From JADKAV01 sp041393775 (lineage in GTDB: Bacteria > Actinomycetota > Actinomycetes > S36-B12 > UBA10799): a stretch of 64,000 nt of DNA. Position 1 is the first letter of the stretch. Every line of letters starts with the position of its first letter. Location: positions 496,001 to 560,000 of the forward strand of contig JAWKJM010000003.1 of assembly GCA_041393775.1 (NCBI GenBank). The letters run 5' to 3'. The position numbers and the translations under genes are program-made. Below, piece by piece: positions 8,931-17,609 of this stretch. Below the pieces are notes generated by a model. It saw only the letters and a program-made list of their open reading frames with translations. It was not told where the DNA came from and searched no databases.

Positions 8931-9254
8931 ATGTCCTCGACCAAGACCGTGACTGACGCCAGTTTCGCCGACGACGTACTGCTCAGCGACAAGCCCGTGA
9001 TCGTCGATTTCTGGGCGGAGTGGTGCGGCCCGTGCCGGATGGTGGCTCCGATCCTCGAGGAACTCGCCGGTGAGCACGACAGCATAGTGGTCGCGAAACT
9101 GAACGTTGACGAGAACCCGGGGGTTGCCGCGCAGTACGGCATCACATCGATCCCGACGATGAATGTCTTCTCGGGGGGCAAAGTCGTCAAGCAGATCATC
9201 GGTGCCAAGCCCAAAGCAGCCCTGCTGGCGGACTTGAGCGACTACATCGGCTGA
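8931..9254 (+). CDS. trxA: Thioredoxin
   Basis: A 107-residue classical thioredoxin with the WCGPC active site (Cys32, Cys35), the buried Asp in VIVDFW and the cis-Pro loop TSIPT. It reduces disulfides in cytoplasmic proteins and is recharged by the adjacent TrxB. Start ATG 8931 has AAGGAG 4 nt upstream. cwlM begins 2 nt after the stop, so trxB-trxA-cwlM probably share transcripts, as in mycobacteria. Confidence 0.97.
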   Translation: MSSTKTVTDASFADDVLLSDKPVIVDFWAEWCGPCRMVAPILEELAGEHDSIVVAKLNVDENPGVAAQYGITSIPTMNVFSGGKVVKQIIGAKPKAALLADLSDYIG

Positions 9255-9256
9255 GA

Positions 9257-10333
9257 GTGGCCCGACTCGGTGACACCGGGCCGGTTGTCGCCGAGGTGCG
9301 CGACCGGCTCATCAGGCTGGGCCAGTTGTCGACGGACTCCGGGGGAGTCTTCGACGAGCAGATGGACCGGGCGGTGCGAGCCTTCCAGCAGCACCAGGGG
9401 CTCAACGTCGATGGAATCGTCGGGCAGGAGACCTTCCGGCGGCTCGAGGAGGTCCGCTGGCGACTCGGGGACCGGGTTCTGTCGTACTCGGCGGGCCACA
9501 TGCAGATCGGAGACGACGCACTGGCACTTCAGCGCCGGCTCACCGACATGGGTTTCGACAGCGGCCGGGTGGACGGCGTCTTCGGCCGGTCGACCGATCA
9601 CGCATTGCGGGACTTCCAGCGCAATGTGGGCCTTGAAGCGGACGGGGTCTGTGGTCCGTTGACCCTGCGGGCGCTCGACCGACTCAACCGTACGGTCAGC
9701 GGCGGCGAGCCCGAGCAGTTGCGCGACCAGCAGGAGCTGGCCCGCCTGCAGTCGGGGACCGCCGACAAGGTGATCGTGATCGACCCCGGACACGGCGGCA
9801 ACGACCCGGGCCGGGCTGTGCCGGGCTCCGCATTGACCGAACAGGAACTCGTCGACGACATCTGTTCACGCCTCGAGGGCCGCCTGTCAGCGATCGGGAT
9901 CCAGGTGCTGCTGACCCGTCCCCTGGGGACCAACCACCTGTCACCGTCGACGGAGGCCGAACGTGCAGCTTTCGCCAACCGGGTCGGCGCCGACCTCGTG
10001 ATCTCCGTGCACTGCGACTGGGAGCCCTCGGGAAGAGGCGCAGGTGCTGCCACCTACTACTACGGCAACTCCCGGACGGCTTCGATGGTCGGTCGCAGGT
10101 TCGCCGACATGCTGCAGGAACACGTGGTGTCGGGCGCACGGTTCTCCGACTGCCACACCCACGCCAAGACCTGGGATCTGCTGCGGCTGACCCGGATGCC
10201 CGCCGTACGCCTGGAGATCGGGTACCTGTCCAACCCGGCCGACCTCGAGCGCCTCTCCGATCAGTCCGCCAGGCAGGAGATCGCCGAGGGCATCGCCTCG
10301 GCCATCCACGACTTCTTCTCGCCCTCGGGCTGA
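9257..10333 (+). CDS. cwlM: CwlM, N-acetylmuramoyl-L-alanine amidase-like regulator
   Basis: 358 residues: two tandem peptidoglycan-binding_1 domains (about 5-70 and 80-145), then an amidase_3 domain (about 172-355). Amidase motifs are retained: DPGHGGNDPG with the first zinc His, SVHCD with the second, and the catalytic-type Glu in RLEIGYLSN. There is no signal peptide. In mycobacteria CwlM is cytoplasmic, is phosphorylated by PknB and activates MurA; it also contacts FhaA and MurJ. The lack of a signal peptide and the presence of those partners here favour the same regulatory role over wall hydrolysis, by inference. GTG 9257 start. Confidence 0.88.
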   Translation: MARLGDTGPVVAEVRDRLIRLGQLSTDSGGVFDEQMDRAVRAFQQHQGLNVDGIVGQETFRRLEEVRWRLGDRVLSYSAGHMQIGDDALALQRRLTDMGFDSGRVDGVFGRSTDHALRDFQRNVGLEADGVCGPLTLRALDRLNRTVSGGEPEQLRDQQELARLQSGTADKVIVIDPGHGGNDPGRAVPGSALTEQELVDDICSRLEGRLSAIGIQVLLTRPLGTNHLSPSTEAERAAFANRVGADLVISVHCDWEPSGRGAGAATYYYGNSRTASMVGRRFADMLQEHVVSGARFSDCHTHAKTWDLLRLTRMPAVRLEIGYLSNPADLERLSDQSARQEIAEGIASAIHDFFSPSG

Positions 10334-10410
10334 TGCGAGGATGGGTTGCCCCTGGTGGATGCCGAGTTGCCGTCCGGTCCCCGCGTTCCCATTGGGACCT
10401 CAGGTTCCGA

Positions 10411-10800
10411 GGCCGCGGCCGTGCCGCCGGTTCAGGCGGGACAATGCCGGGCGAATCGCTCACGTTAGAGAACGTGCACGAGGTTAGAGCGAATGCACGT
10501 GTGGCTTCTCTAGTCCGAAAATGGCTGGTGTACTCGGTCGCCGCAGAAGTTGGCCGCGAGGTTAGCGAATGGTCGCGAGGTTAGAGATCGTGCACGAGGT
10601 TAGCGAATGCACGTGTGGCTTCTCTAACGTCGTGCACGTTCTCTAACCCGAGCGGTTTCCGCCCGGCATTTCCCCGCCTGAAGGGGCGGCCGGCCACAGC
10701 CGTGGAGAACTAGCGTCGTGGACGTTCTCTAACCTCGCGGCCAACTCCTGCCGCTATTTCGGACTAGAGAACGTGCGAACTCCTGCGGCTAGTCGTTTCG
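10411..10800. repeat. Composite dispersed intergenic repeat, copy A
   Basis: About 390 bp between cwlM and the aminotransferase gene. It contains GTTAGAGAACGTGCACGAGG at 10464-10483 and its reverse complement form (CGTCGTGCACGTTCTCTAAC, 10628-10647), a GGCGGGACAATGCCGGGCGA module (10435-10454), its inverted form near 10655-10700, and a TAGTCCGAAAATGG...CCGCGAGGTTAG module near 10510-10565. The same blocks recur at four other loci. No coding potential beyond chance short frames. The rest of the gap (10334-10410 and 10801-10998) holds nothing I can name. Confidence 0.75.
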
Positions 10801-11011
10801 GAGTACACCGTCTTGGCCCCCTCGCCCGAACGCGAACCGCCGGGCCTAGAAGGAACACGCTCGCCTCATCGCGGTCCATGTGGGCGCAATCCGGCCAATG
10901 CAAAACCCGCGAGCGCACCCAGGCCGATGAGGGCGACAATACGAATCAGGACCCGCGAGGGTCGGCTACTGTCCACGACAGGCATGGTAGAGACAGACCG
11001 GAGGTGGGTGC

Positions 11012-12301
11012 ATGTCAGGATCACGTCTCGACCCGTGGATCGATTCTTACGCCGAACGTGCGATGGGAATGACCGCGTCGGAGATTCGCGCGTTGTTCGC
11101 AGTGGCGTCGCGTCCGGAGGTCGTCTCCCTGGCAGGCGGCATGCCTTACGTCGACGCCCTGCCCATGGATGCGATCGTCAGCACGATGCAGCACTTGTTG
11201 CTCACCCGGGGCAGCGTCGCACTGCAATACGGCAACGGCCAGGGTGACCAGACACTGCGCGAGCAGATCTGCGAGGTGATGGCACCGGTGGGTGTACAGG
11301 CGCACCCCGACGACATCGTCGTGACCGCCGGGTCGCAGATGGCACTGGATCTGGTGACCCGCATCTTCTGCGACCCCGGCGATGTGGTGCTCGTGGAAGC
11401 TCCCTCCTATGTGGGGGCGCTGGGGGTCTTCCGCTCCTACCAGGTCGACGTCCGGCACGTCGCGATGGACGCGAACGGACTGGTGCCGGAGGCACTGTCC
11501 GAGGCGTTGGCCGACTGCCGGGCCGCCGGTCAGAGGGTCAAGTTCATCTACACCATCCCCAGCTACCACAATCCGGCGGGCGTGACCCAGGATCAGGCCC
11601 GGCGCCAGCAGATCCTGCAGATCGCGCAGTCGGCCGGTGTACTTGTGCTCGAGGACGACCCGTATGGCCTGCTCGGTTTCGATGGTGAGGTGCCACAGGC
11701 GATCCGCGCCAGTGACAGCGAGTCGGTGGTGTACCTGGGATCGTTCAGCAAGACCATCGCCGCCGGCTTGCGGGTGGGCTGGGCGGTGGCACCGCACGCG
11801 GTGCGGGAGAAACTGGTCCTTGCCGCCGAAGCGGCCATCCTGTGCCCATCGAACTTCACCCAGTTGACCGTCTCCGAGTACCTGCGCACCCAGCCGTGGA
11901 TGGATCAGGTGAAGGCTTTCCGCGAGATCTATCGCGAGCGCCGCGACGCGTTGCTGTCCACCATGGAGCAGCAGTTCCCCAAGGGCACGACCTGGACGGT
12001 ACCCAGCGGTGGCTTCTACTCGTGGGTCACCCTGCCAGACGGGATCGACGCCACAGCGATGCTGCCGCGGGCGGTGTCGGCGTTGGTGGCCTATGTGCCG
12101 GGGACCGGCTTCTACAACAACGGCCAGGGCCGCGACTCCATGCGGCTGTCCTACTGCCACCCAACGCCGGAACGCATCACCGAGGGTGTCCGGAGGCTGG
12201 CCGGGGTGATCGAAGCCGAACTCGAACTGGTGCAGACGTTCGGAAACGCCCCGGTTCACTTACCCCCCGGTCCGGCGACGCCCGGTCCGGATCTCGCCTA
12301 G
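11012..12301 (+). CDS. PLP-dependent aminotransferase, class I/II (2-aminoadipate aminotransferase-like)
   Basis: 429-residue fold-type I aminotransferase. The PLP lysine lies in YLGSFSKTIAAGLRVGW, with YTIPSYHNPAGVT and LEDDPYGLL supplying the usual cofactor and substrate contacts. There is no GntR DNA-binding domain, so it resembles LysN-type aminotransferases and not MocR regulators. A PLP aminotransferase next to parAB is common in actinobacteria, but its substrate there is not established. Start ATG 11012 has GGAGG 7 nt upstream. The last 30 residues (after QTFGNAP) look disordered. Confidence 0.87.
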   Translation: MSGSRLDPWIDSYAERAMGMTASEIRALFAVASRPEVVSLAGGMPYVDALPMDAIVSTMQHLLLTRGSVALQYGNGQGDQTLREQICEVMAPVGVQAHPDDIVVTAGSQMALDLVTRIFCDPGDVVLVEAPSYVGALGVFRSYQVDVRHVAMDANGLVPEALSEALADCRAAGQRVKFIYTIPSYHNPAGVTQDQARRQQILQIAQSAGVLVLEDDPYGLLGFDGEVPQAIRASDSESVVYLGSFSKTIAAGLRVGWAVAPHAVREKLVLAAEAAILCPSNFTQLTVSEYLRTQPWMDQVKAFREIYRERRDALLSTMEQQFPKGTTWTVPSGGFYSWVTLPDGIDATAMLPRAVSALVAYVPGTGFYNNGQGRDSMRLSYCHPTPERITEGVRRLAGVIEAELELVQTFGNAPVHLPPGPATPGPDLA

Positions 12302-12310
12302 GAGGCTCAC

Positions 12311-13234
12311 ATGTCTGTGGTCGTGCTCGCCGGTGGACTCTCAGCCGAACGTGACGTGTCTTTGCGCTCCGGCCGGAGATTGGCTGAGTCGTTGCGTGCC
12401 CAAGGTGAAGATGTGCGTGTTCTGGACATCGACGCGAGCTTGATCCCGGCGCTGCAGGTAGACCCGCCCGACGTGGTGATCCCCTTGGTGCACGGCGCTG
12501 CCGGCGAGGATGGCTCGCTGGCCGACGTCCTGGACGCGCTTGCGGTCGCATACGTCGGCAGCGGTCCCGTCGCCTGTCGGCAGACGTTCGACAAGGCGAT
12601 CGCGAAAGGCATCGTCGCCGAACGCGGGCTTCGGGTGCCGCGGGGCTACTCGTTGCCGCACGGCATCTTCCGCGACCTGGGTGCCCCCGCTGTGATGTCG
12701 GCGATCCTGGAACGCCTTGGGCTGCCCCTGATGGTCAAACCCACCCGCGGCGGTTCAGCTCTCGGGACGACGCTTGTGCGCACTGCCGAGGAGTTGCCGC
12801 CGGCGATGGTGTCGGCGTTCGCCTACGGCGACTCGGCGATGCTCGAGGAGTACGTGGACGGCGCCGAAGTCGCGGTCTCGGTCGTCGACCTGGGCGACGG
12901 TCCGCAGGCATGGCCGGCTGTGGAGATCCAGCCCCGCTCGGGAATCTACGACTACGCAGCGCGCTACACCGCCGGTGAGACCGAATTCTTCGTACCTGCG
13001 CGGATCACCTCGGAGCAGGCCGAGGAGTGCGCGAAAGCGGCGATCAGCGCACACCAGGCATTGGGCCTGCGGGACTGGTCGCGCGTGGACTTCATCGTCG
13101 ACAGCGCGGGCGTGAGTTTCCTGGAGGCCAACGTCGCCCCCGGCATGACCGAGACGTCCCTGTTCCCGCAGGGTGCGGCTGCGGCCGGGTTGACCCTGGG
13201 TGAGGTGGCAGCGGCGTTGGTGGCCCGTCACTGA
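12311..13234 (+). CDS. D-alanine--D-alanine ligase family protein (ATP-grasp)
   Basis: 307 residues with the Ddl layout: N-terminal domain with VHGAAGEDGS (about 60-70), ATP-grasp with MVKPTRGGSALGT (about 141-153), and a C-terminal metal/substrate site with RVDFIVD and EANVAPGMTETSLFPQ. Ddl joins two D-Ala for the peptidoglycan stem. The usual LEVNTLPGMT is LEANVAPGMT here, but the catalytic Asn and Met are kept. AGGAGG sits 5 nt before ATG 12311, and the gene follows the aminotransferase by 9 bp. It may be a second Ddl with a variant substrate; whether it is the sole Ddl cannot be judged from this window. Its stop overlaps that of convergent parB by 7 bp. Confidence 0.85.
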   Translation: MSVVVLAGGLSAERDVSLRSGRRLAESLRAQGEDVRVLDIDASLIPALQVDPPDVVIPLVHGAAGEDGSLADVLDALAVAYVGSGPVACRQTFDKAIAKGIVAERGLRVPRGYSLPHGIFRDLGAPAVMSAILERLGLPLMVKPTRGGSALGTTLVRTAEELPPAMVSAFAYGDSAMLEEYVDGAEVAVSVVDLGDGPQAWPAVEIQPRSGIYDYAARYTAGETEFFVPARITSEQAEECAKAAISAHQALGLRDWSRVDFIVDSAGVSFLEANVAPGMTETSLFPQGAAAAGLTLGEVAAALVARH

Positions 13235-14103
13235 CCCATAAGGTCCAGGATCCGGTTCAGGTCGTCGGAGTCGGCGAAATGGATGGTCAGTCGCCCGCGC
13301 CGGCCCGACATTCTCACGTCCACCGAGGTGTCGAACCGCGCCGCCAGCGCGGTTTCCACGGTCGTGGCGAATTCTGAGGGCTCCGGAGCCCTACGTCGCC
13401 TGCGCCGGGGGCGTGGCTGGTCGGAGGCGACCAGTTCCTCGGTGCTGCGCACGGACAGTCCCTCGGCCACGATGCGGTCGGCGAGGATCTGCATCTGCTC
13501 CTCAGTCTCGAGGCCCAGCAACGCACGCGCGTGGCCGGCGCTGAGCACCCCCGCGGCCACCCGGCGTTGCACACCAGCGGGCAGTTTGAGCAACCGCAGC
13601 GTGTTCGTCAGATGCGGTCGTGAGCGTCCGAGCCGGTCGGCGAGTTCCTCCTGGGTGACGGCGAAGTCGGCCAGGAGTTGCTGATAGGCCGCTGCCTCCT
13701 CCAGCGGGTTGAGCTGTACCCGGTGCAGGTTCTCCAACAGCGCGTCGCGCAACAGGTCCGCGTCCTCGGTCTCCCTGACCAGGGCGGGCACCGTACTCCA
13801 CCCGGCCGCCTGGGCCGCCCGCCAGCGCCGCTCCCCCGCGATCAGTTCGTACCCGGTGCCTGCCGGACGTACCACGATCGGCTGAAGCAGGCCGACGGTC
13901 TTCAGGGAGTGCACCAGTTCGGCCAGCGCCTCCGGGTCGAAATGCTCGCGTGGCTGGCTCGGGTTCGGCCGGATCCGATCGACGGGGACGTCCACCAGGC
14001 GAACCCCTGGGACATCCTGCAGGCCCGGCTCGCTGTCACGCAGGTCGACCTCCGCGGTGGGAATCAGTGCTCCCAGACCCTTGCCCAGGGCCCTGCGGCT
14101 CAC
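13228..14103 (-). CDS. parB: Chromosome partitioning protein ParB
   Basis: 291-residue CTPase clamp that loads at parS and spreads to form the segregation complex. Visible features are the N-terminal RRALGKGLGALIP tail that contacts ParA, the CTP-binding/arginine patch GERRWRAAQAAG, a helix-turn-helix (VTQEELADRLGRSRPHLTN) and a C-terminal dimerisation domain. GTG 14103 overlaps the parA stop (GTGA), so translation is coupled. Two parS sites lie 1.5-2 kb upstream in gidB and jag. Confidence 0.96.
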   Translation of the reverse strand: MSRRALGKGLGALIPTAEVDLRDSEPGLQDVPGVRLVDVPVDRIRPNPSQPREHFDPEALAELVHSLKTVGLLQPIVVRPAGTGYELIAGERRWRAAQAAGWSTVPALVRETEDADLLRDALLENLHRVQLNPLEEAAAYQQLLADFAVTQEELADRLGRSRPHLTNTLRLLKLPAGVQRRVAAGVLSAGHARALLGLETEEQMQILADRIVAEGLSVRSTEELVASDQPRPRRRRRRAPEPSEFATTVETALAARFDTSVDVRMSGRRGRLTIHFADSDDLNRILDLMGQ

Positions 14104-14903
14104 TGGTGCACCTGCTCACTAGAGGGTTCGGTCAGATCGATGACGCGTGAGGTGAACTCGCGAGCCGCATCCTGGTACGCGGCCGCACCCCGCGAACGCT
14201 GGTCGTAGGCCAGGCCGGACCTGCCGTGGCCGGGGGCTTCGGACAATCGCACGGAACGCGGGATGTCGGTCTCCAGTACGAGACCTCCGAAGAATCCGCG
14301 GACTTCGTCTGCCACCTGTTCGGATAGATTTGTCCGACTATCGGTCATAGTCAGCAAGATCGAGGAGATCCGCAGACCGGGATTCAAGTGCTCCTTCACC
14401 ATGTCGACCGTCCTGATCAACTGACCCAGCCCCTCGAGTGCGTAGTACTCACACTGGATCGGAATCAGCAATTCGTCCGCGGCCACCAGCGCGTTCAGGG
14501 TGAGAAGGCCCAGGCTGGGGGGACAATCGATAAGCACGATGTCGACATCCTCGGTGTCCAGGTAGGCGCGAAGGGCCTTCTGCACCCGGTACTCGCGCGC
14601 CAGCATCGACACCAGTTCGATCTCGGCGCCCGCTAGATCCAGACTGGCCGGCACCAGCCGTACCGCAGGGTTCTCCGGTACCGGAACCACCGCGGCGGCC
14701 ATCTGCTCGTCCTCGATGAGGACGTCGTACACGCCGGGATTGTCCGTTCGAGTCGACACCCCCAGCCCGGTGGTCGCGTTGCCCTGTGGATCAAGGTCCA
14801 CGACCAGCACCGACTTGCCCAGTTCCGCCAGCGCGGCAGCCATGTTAACCACGGTCGTGGTCTTACCCACGCCGCCCTTCTGGTTGGCAACGGTGACGAT
14901 CAT
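14100..14903 (-). CDS. parA: Chromosome partitioning ATPase ParA (Soj)
   Basis: 267-residue deviant Walker ATPase that moves ParB-parS complexes over the nucleoid. The first residues already read VTVANQKGGVGKTTT (deviant Walker A with signature Lys), followed by VVDLDPQGNATTGLG (Walker A') and VLIDCPPSLG (Walker B). ATG 14903 has GGAGG 4 nt upstream. It lacks the N-terminal extension seen in some actinobacterial ParA proteins. First gene of a parA-parB unit reading away from oriC, with a 107-bp gap to gidB. Confidence 0.96.
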   Translation of the reverse strand: MIVTVANQKGGVGKTTTVVNMAAALAELGKSVLVVDLDPQGNATTGLGVSTRTDNPGVYDVLIEDEQMAAAVVPVPENPAVRLVPASLDLAGAEIELVSMLAREYRVQKALRAYLDTEDVDIVLIDCPPSLGLLTLNALVAADELLIPIQCEYYALEGLGQLIRTVDMVKEHLNPGLRISSILLTMTDSRTNLSEQVADEVRGFFGGLVLETDIPRSVRLSEAPGHGRSGLAYDQRSRGAAAYQDAAREFTSRVIDLTEPSSEQVHQ

Positions 14904-15010
14904 GCATCCTCCCCTGTCGACGGCCAGCCCAGCCCCGCCGACGGCGAATCATCGTCGGCCGGGTCTTCCTCAGTCTGGGGCCAGCCCAGACCACTTTGTG
15001 ATTCCAATCG

Positions 15011-15586
15011 TCACCCCTGATCTTCACGTTCGACGATAACGACTCGCGTCCGTGGCGGATCCCCCACAAGCAGGATCTGTGAATTCCATCGGTGCCTACG
15101 CAGCCAGGACGCACATTCGGCCACCTCCTGCTCGGCCCGCTCCCCCTTGATGAGCACCAGCCGCCCCTGGTCGGCGACCAAGGGAGTGAGCCAGGGGAGC
15201 AGGGTCGCCGTCTTCGCCAGTGCGCGAGCGGTCACACGGTCGGCGGTCAGTGTCACGTCTGTTGCGCGCGCCCGGAGGGTCCGCACATTCTTCACTTGCA
15301 GATCATCAATCACTGCCTGCAGGAAGCGGATCCTCCGATCCAGAGGCTCGACCAGGGTGATCTGCAGATCGGGTCGGGCGATGGCCCACACGAGTCCCGG
15401 CAGACCTGCTCCGGAACCGACGTCGATCACGTTGGCGCCAGCCGGCAGACACGCGGTGTCCTCGGTGACCGCCAGGCAGTTGTCGATGTGGCGATCCCAC
15501 AGGCGTTCGGTCTCACGCGGACCAATCAGACCCCACTGGACCCCGGTGGTGGACAGTATCTGCTGGTACTCCTGCAGCTGTTTCAC
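15011..15586 (-). CDS. rsmG: 16S rRNA (guanine527-N7)-methyltransferase RsmG (GidB)
   Basis: 191-residue SAM methyltransferase. The SAM motif is DVGSGAGLPGLV, the upstream part has WGLIGPRETERLWDRHI as in all GidB proteins, and the middle has VTARALAKTATLLPW. It modifies G527 of 16S rRNA. The start, GTG 15586, lies inside a parS palindrome (15579-15594), with no Shine-Dalgarno sequence; translation probably depends on coupling with jag, whose stop is 8 bp upstream. The protein is slightly short at the N-terminus relative to relatives but complete in motifs. Confidence 0.93.
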   Translation of the reverse strand: MKQLQEYQQILSTTGVQWGLIGPRETERLWDRHIDNCLAVTEDTACLPAGANVIDVGSGAGLPGLVWAIARPDLQITLVEPLDRRIRFLQAVIDDLQVKNVRTLRARATDVTLTADRVTARALAKTATLLPWLTPLVADQGRLVLIKGERAEQEVAECASWLRRHRWNSQILLVGDPPRTRVVIVEREDQG

Positions 15587-15594
15587 GTGAAACG
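15579..15594. promoter_or_regulatory. parS site 1, covering the rsmG start codon
   Basis: TGTTTCACGTGAAACG: 15 of 16 positions match the palindromic consensus TGTTTCACGTGAAACA bound by ParB. It lies across the rsmG start codon. Confidence 0.93.
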
Positions 15595-16062
15595 CTAGGC
15601 GGGCAGAACCACCACGTAGCGGTTCGGCTCCTCGCCGCTGGACTCACTGACCAGGCCGGCCGCCGCCACGGCGTCGTGGACGACTTTGCGCTCGAACGGC
15701 GACATGGGGGACAACGCCACTGACTCGCCACTCCGTCGCACCTGTTCGACGGCGCGCTCCCCCTGCAGGGTGAGTTCCTTGCGGATCCCTGCCCGGTAGT
15801 TGCCGATGTCCAGCATCATGCGGGAGCGGTTTCCGGTCTCCCGCATCACCGCCAGGCGGGCCAGGTCCTGCAGGGCATCGACCACTTGCCCGTCCTCGCC
15901 GATCAACTCATCGAGGTCCTCCCCGACGATGGCCACCATCGCACGCCCGTTCTCCACATCCATCTCGATATCCCCGTCGACATCGATGATGTCGAGGAAG
16001 ACCTCGAGATAGTCGGCGGCGATGTCGCCCTCGGTCTCCAGAGGGTTGTTCTGCTCGGTCAT
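15595..16062 (-). CDS. jag: Jag/KhpB-type RNA-binding protein (KH + R3H)
   Basis: 155 residues: an N-terminal acidic segment, a KH domain with the GEDGQVVDALQDLARL loop (the GxxG equivalent) at about 45-100, and a C-terminal R3H domain with PMSPFERKVVHDAV. Jag proteins bind RNA and are linked to cell division and YidC in Gram-positives. I start at ATG 16062 with GGAG 6 nt upstream; TTG 16068 is an in-frame alternative. That GGAG touches parS site 2. Gene order yidC-jag-rsmG is universal in the phylum. Confidence 0.92.
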   Translation of the reverse strand: MTEQNNPLETEGDIAADYLEVFLDIIDVDGDIEMDVENGRAMVAIVGEDLDELIGEDGQVVDALQDLARLAVMRETGNRSRMMLDIGNYRAGIRKELTLQGERAVEQVRRSGESVALSPMSPFERKVVHDAVAAAGLVSESSGEEPNRYVVVLPA

Positions 16063-16071
16063 CGGCAACTC

Positions 16072-16087
16072 CGTTTCACGTGAAACC
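16072..16087. promoter_or_regulatory. parS site 2, between yidC and jag
   Basis: CGTTTCACGTGAAACC, the 14-bp parS core palindrome, located between the yidC stop (16090) and the jag start. It overlaps the last base of the jag ribosome binding site. Confidence 0.92.
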
Positions 16088-16089
16088 CG

Positions 16090-17004
16090 CTACCCCTTGC
16101 GCTTCTTGCGCGGTTGGCGCTTGGGCTGGTTGCGGACAGGCTTGGGGGGTTCGACCACCTCGGGTACGACGGCTCCCGATTGGGTCACTGCCTGACCCCT
16201 CTTCGCCGCCTTATCGGCGTCTCTTCGCTGCTTCGCCTCGAAGGCGGGGGTGCCTGGCTGTGGGTTGTTGCGAATCACCCAGAACTGCTGGCCCATGGAC
16301 CACAAGTTGGTGGTCAACCAGTAGATGAGCACCCCGAGCGGGAAGTTGATGCCACCGACGGCGAACATCACAGGGAAGATGTAGAGCAGCAATTTCTGCT
16401 GCCTGACCATCGGGTTGTCGGCAGCCGTGTTCTTGACGATCAGCTGGCGCTGGGTGATGAAGGTGGTGGCCGACATCAGGACGATCATCACCAGGGTGAC
16501 GACATGGGTAGCTGTGGGATTCGGAGTCTCCGCGGCGTTCATGAAGGTGCCGTAGATGGGTACTCCGAAAATGGACGCCTCGCGGCCCTGGGCCACGAGT
16601 TCGGGAGTGAGCACTCCGACCGCTTTGTTCTGCGCCATTCCCTGCAACACCCGGAATAACGCGAAGAAGATCGGCGCCTGCACGAGGATCGGCAGACACG
16701 AGGAGAGCGGGTTGGTACCGGTCTCCCGGTACAACTTCATCATCTCCTGGGACTGGCGCTCCCTGTCCCCGGCGTACTTCTTCTGGATCTCCTTCATCTG
16801 GGGCTGCAGGATCTGCAGGTTCCGCTGGGCCTTGATCTGCTTGACGAACAGCGGAATCAGCAGGGTCCGGATCACGATCACCAGACCCACGATCGACAGT
16901 CCCCATGCAGCGCCGCTGCCTGCACCGAAGATGGGGGAGAGGATGGCGTGGAACGAGACGAGGATCCACGAGACAGCCGTCTCCAGCCACTCTAGGATGA
17001 ACAT
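16090..17004 (-). CDS. yidC: Membrane protein insertase YidC (Oxa1 family)
   Basis: 304-residue insertase that helps membrane proteins fold with or without SecYEG. It has about five membrane segments; TM2 carries the hydrophilic-groove Arg in IVIRTLLIPLFVKQ, and the cytoplasmic loop has KEIQKKYAGDRER. The C-terminal tail is basic (PKRQPRKKRKG), as expected for ribosome contact. I start at ATG 17004, behind a purine-rich AGGGGGG; the longer frame from 17100 is inside yidD. yidD overlaps it by 13 bp. Confidence 0.95.
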   Translation of the reverse strand: MFILEWLETAVSWILVSFHAILSPIFGAGSGAAWGLSIVGLVIVIRTLLIPLFVKQIKAQRNLQILQPQMKEIQKKYAGDRERQSQEMMKLYRETGTNPLSSCLPILVQAPIFFALFRVLQGMAQNKAVGVLTPELVAQGREASIFGVPIYGTFMNAAETPNPTATHVVTLVMIVLMSATTFITQRQLIVKNTAADNPMVRQQKLLLYIFPVMFAVGGINFPLGVLIYWLTTNLWSMGQQFWVIRNNPQPGTPAFEAKQRRDADKAAKRGQAVTQSGAVVPEVVEPPKPVRNQPKRQPRKKRKG

Positions 17005-17297
17005 GATACCCCCCTGGGGTTTCCGTCGAGGTCTACATCTGCTCGCCATTTGCCGGCGGGAGGTGGTGGGTTGATGCCTCCGAGTTGCCAGGGATGGCAT
17101 CGACCCAAGCGTGCCACAGACAGCATCGACCCCTTCACGAGCCCGTGGACTTGCAGGCTCTGTACCGCATAGGCCGAACAGGTCGGGTGGAACTTACAAC
17201 TGGGACCAAACATAGGCGAAACGAACTTCTGGTATATCTTGATCAGTCCGATCACCACAAGTGCCGGTATTCGGACAATGCTGTGCAAAATCCTCAC
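16992..17297 (-). CDS. yidD: Membrane protein insertion efficiency factor YidD
   Basis: 101-residue small protein with the family block SPMFGPSCKFHPTCSAYA and the following GLVKGSMLSVARLGRCHPW, including the conserved Cys residues. It is thought to assist YidC. GTG 17297 overlaps the rnpA stop (GTGA), and its 3' end overlaps yidC. The C-terminal 25 residues (after GKWRADVD) are not typical. Confidence 0.92.
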   Translation of the reverse strand: MRILHSIVRIPALVVIGLIKIYQKFVSPMFGPSCKFHPTCSAYAVQSLQVHGLVKGSMLSVARLGRCHPWQLGGINPPPPAGKWRADVDLDGNPRGVSCSS

Positions 17298-17608
17298 AGT
17301 CGCCTCACCGCCCGCTGCACATCGGCCTCCAGGGCGGAATAGCTGACGGACCCGGGCAGCGCTCGCACAACCAGAGACCCCGGCGGAAGTTCGTCCCACA
17401 TGCCGGCGAGGATATGGCGCAGCTGGCGCTGGCGCCGGTGCCGACCGACCGCGTCCCCCACCCCCTTGGCGGCGACAACGGCCGCGTGGCGGGTGCCCTC
17501 CTGTGGCACGTGGTGCACGACTACCGCGCCGGAGCGCACGCGCCGACCGTGTCGGATCGTGGAACGCACTCGGGAACGAGGATGCAGTCGGTGGTCTCGG
17601 GGCAGCAC
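17294..17608 (-). CDS. rnpA: Ribonuclease P protein component
   Basis: 104-residue basic protein that assists the RNase P RNA in tRNA 5' maturation. The signature region is present as AVVAAKGVGDAVGRHRRQRQLRHIL, corresponding to the conserved RNR motif helix, slightly diverged (HRRQRQ). Start GTG 17608 lies 1 nt after the rpmH stop. The gene is always next to rpmH in bacteria, which confirms the call. Confidence 0.93.
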   Translation of the reverse strand: MLPRDHRLHPRSRVRSTIRHGRRVRSGAVVVHHVPQEGTRHAAVVAAKGVGDAVGRHRRQRQLRHILAGMWDELPPGSLVVRALPGSVSYSALEADVQRAVRRL

Positions 17609-17609
17609 A

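Noticed and set aside
9257..10333. CwlM as a secreted autolysin
   Set aside because: There is no signal peptide, and the locus and neighbours match the cytoplasmic regulatory CwlM, although amidase motifs remain.
10333..10584. Open frames at 10333-10584, 23219-23542 and 49644-49841 with a shared C-terminal peptide
   Set aside because: They lie in the dispersed repeats, so the shared peptide is explained by the repeated DNA. The upstream parts are unrelated. I kept the synonymous-change observation as a low-weight finding but do not call genes.
10411..10800. CRISPR array
   Set aside because: Repeated units are irregular in length, order and orientation, with no constant spacers and no cas genes.
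11012..12301. MocR-type transcription regulator
   Set aside because: The aminotransferase domain is full length, but no GntR helix-turn-helix precedes it; residues 1-40 go straight into the enzyme fold.
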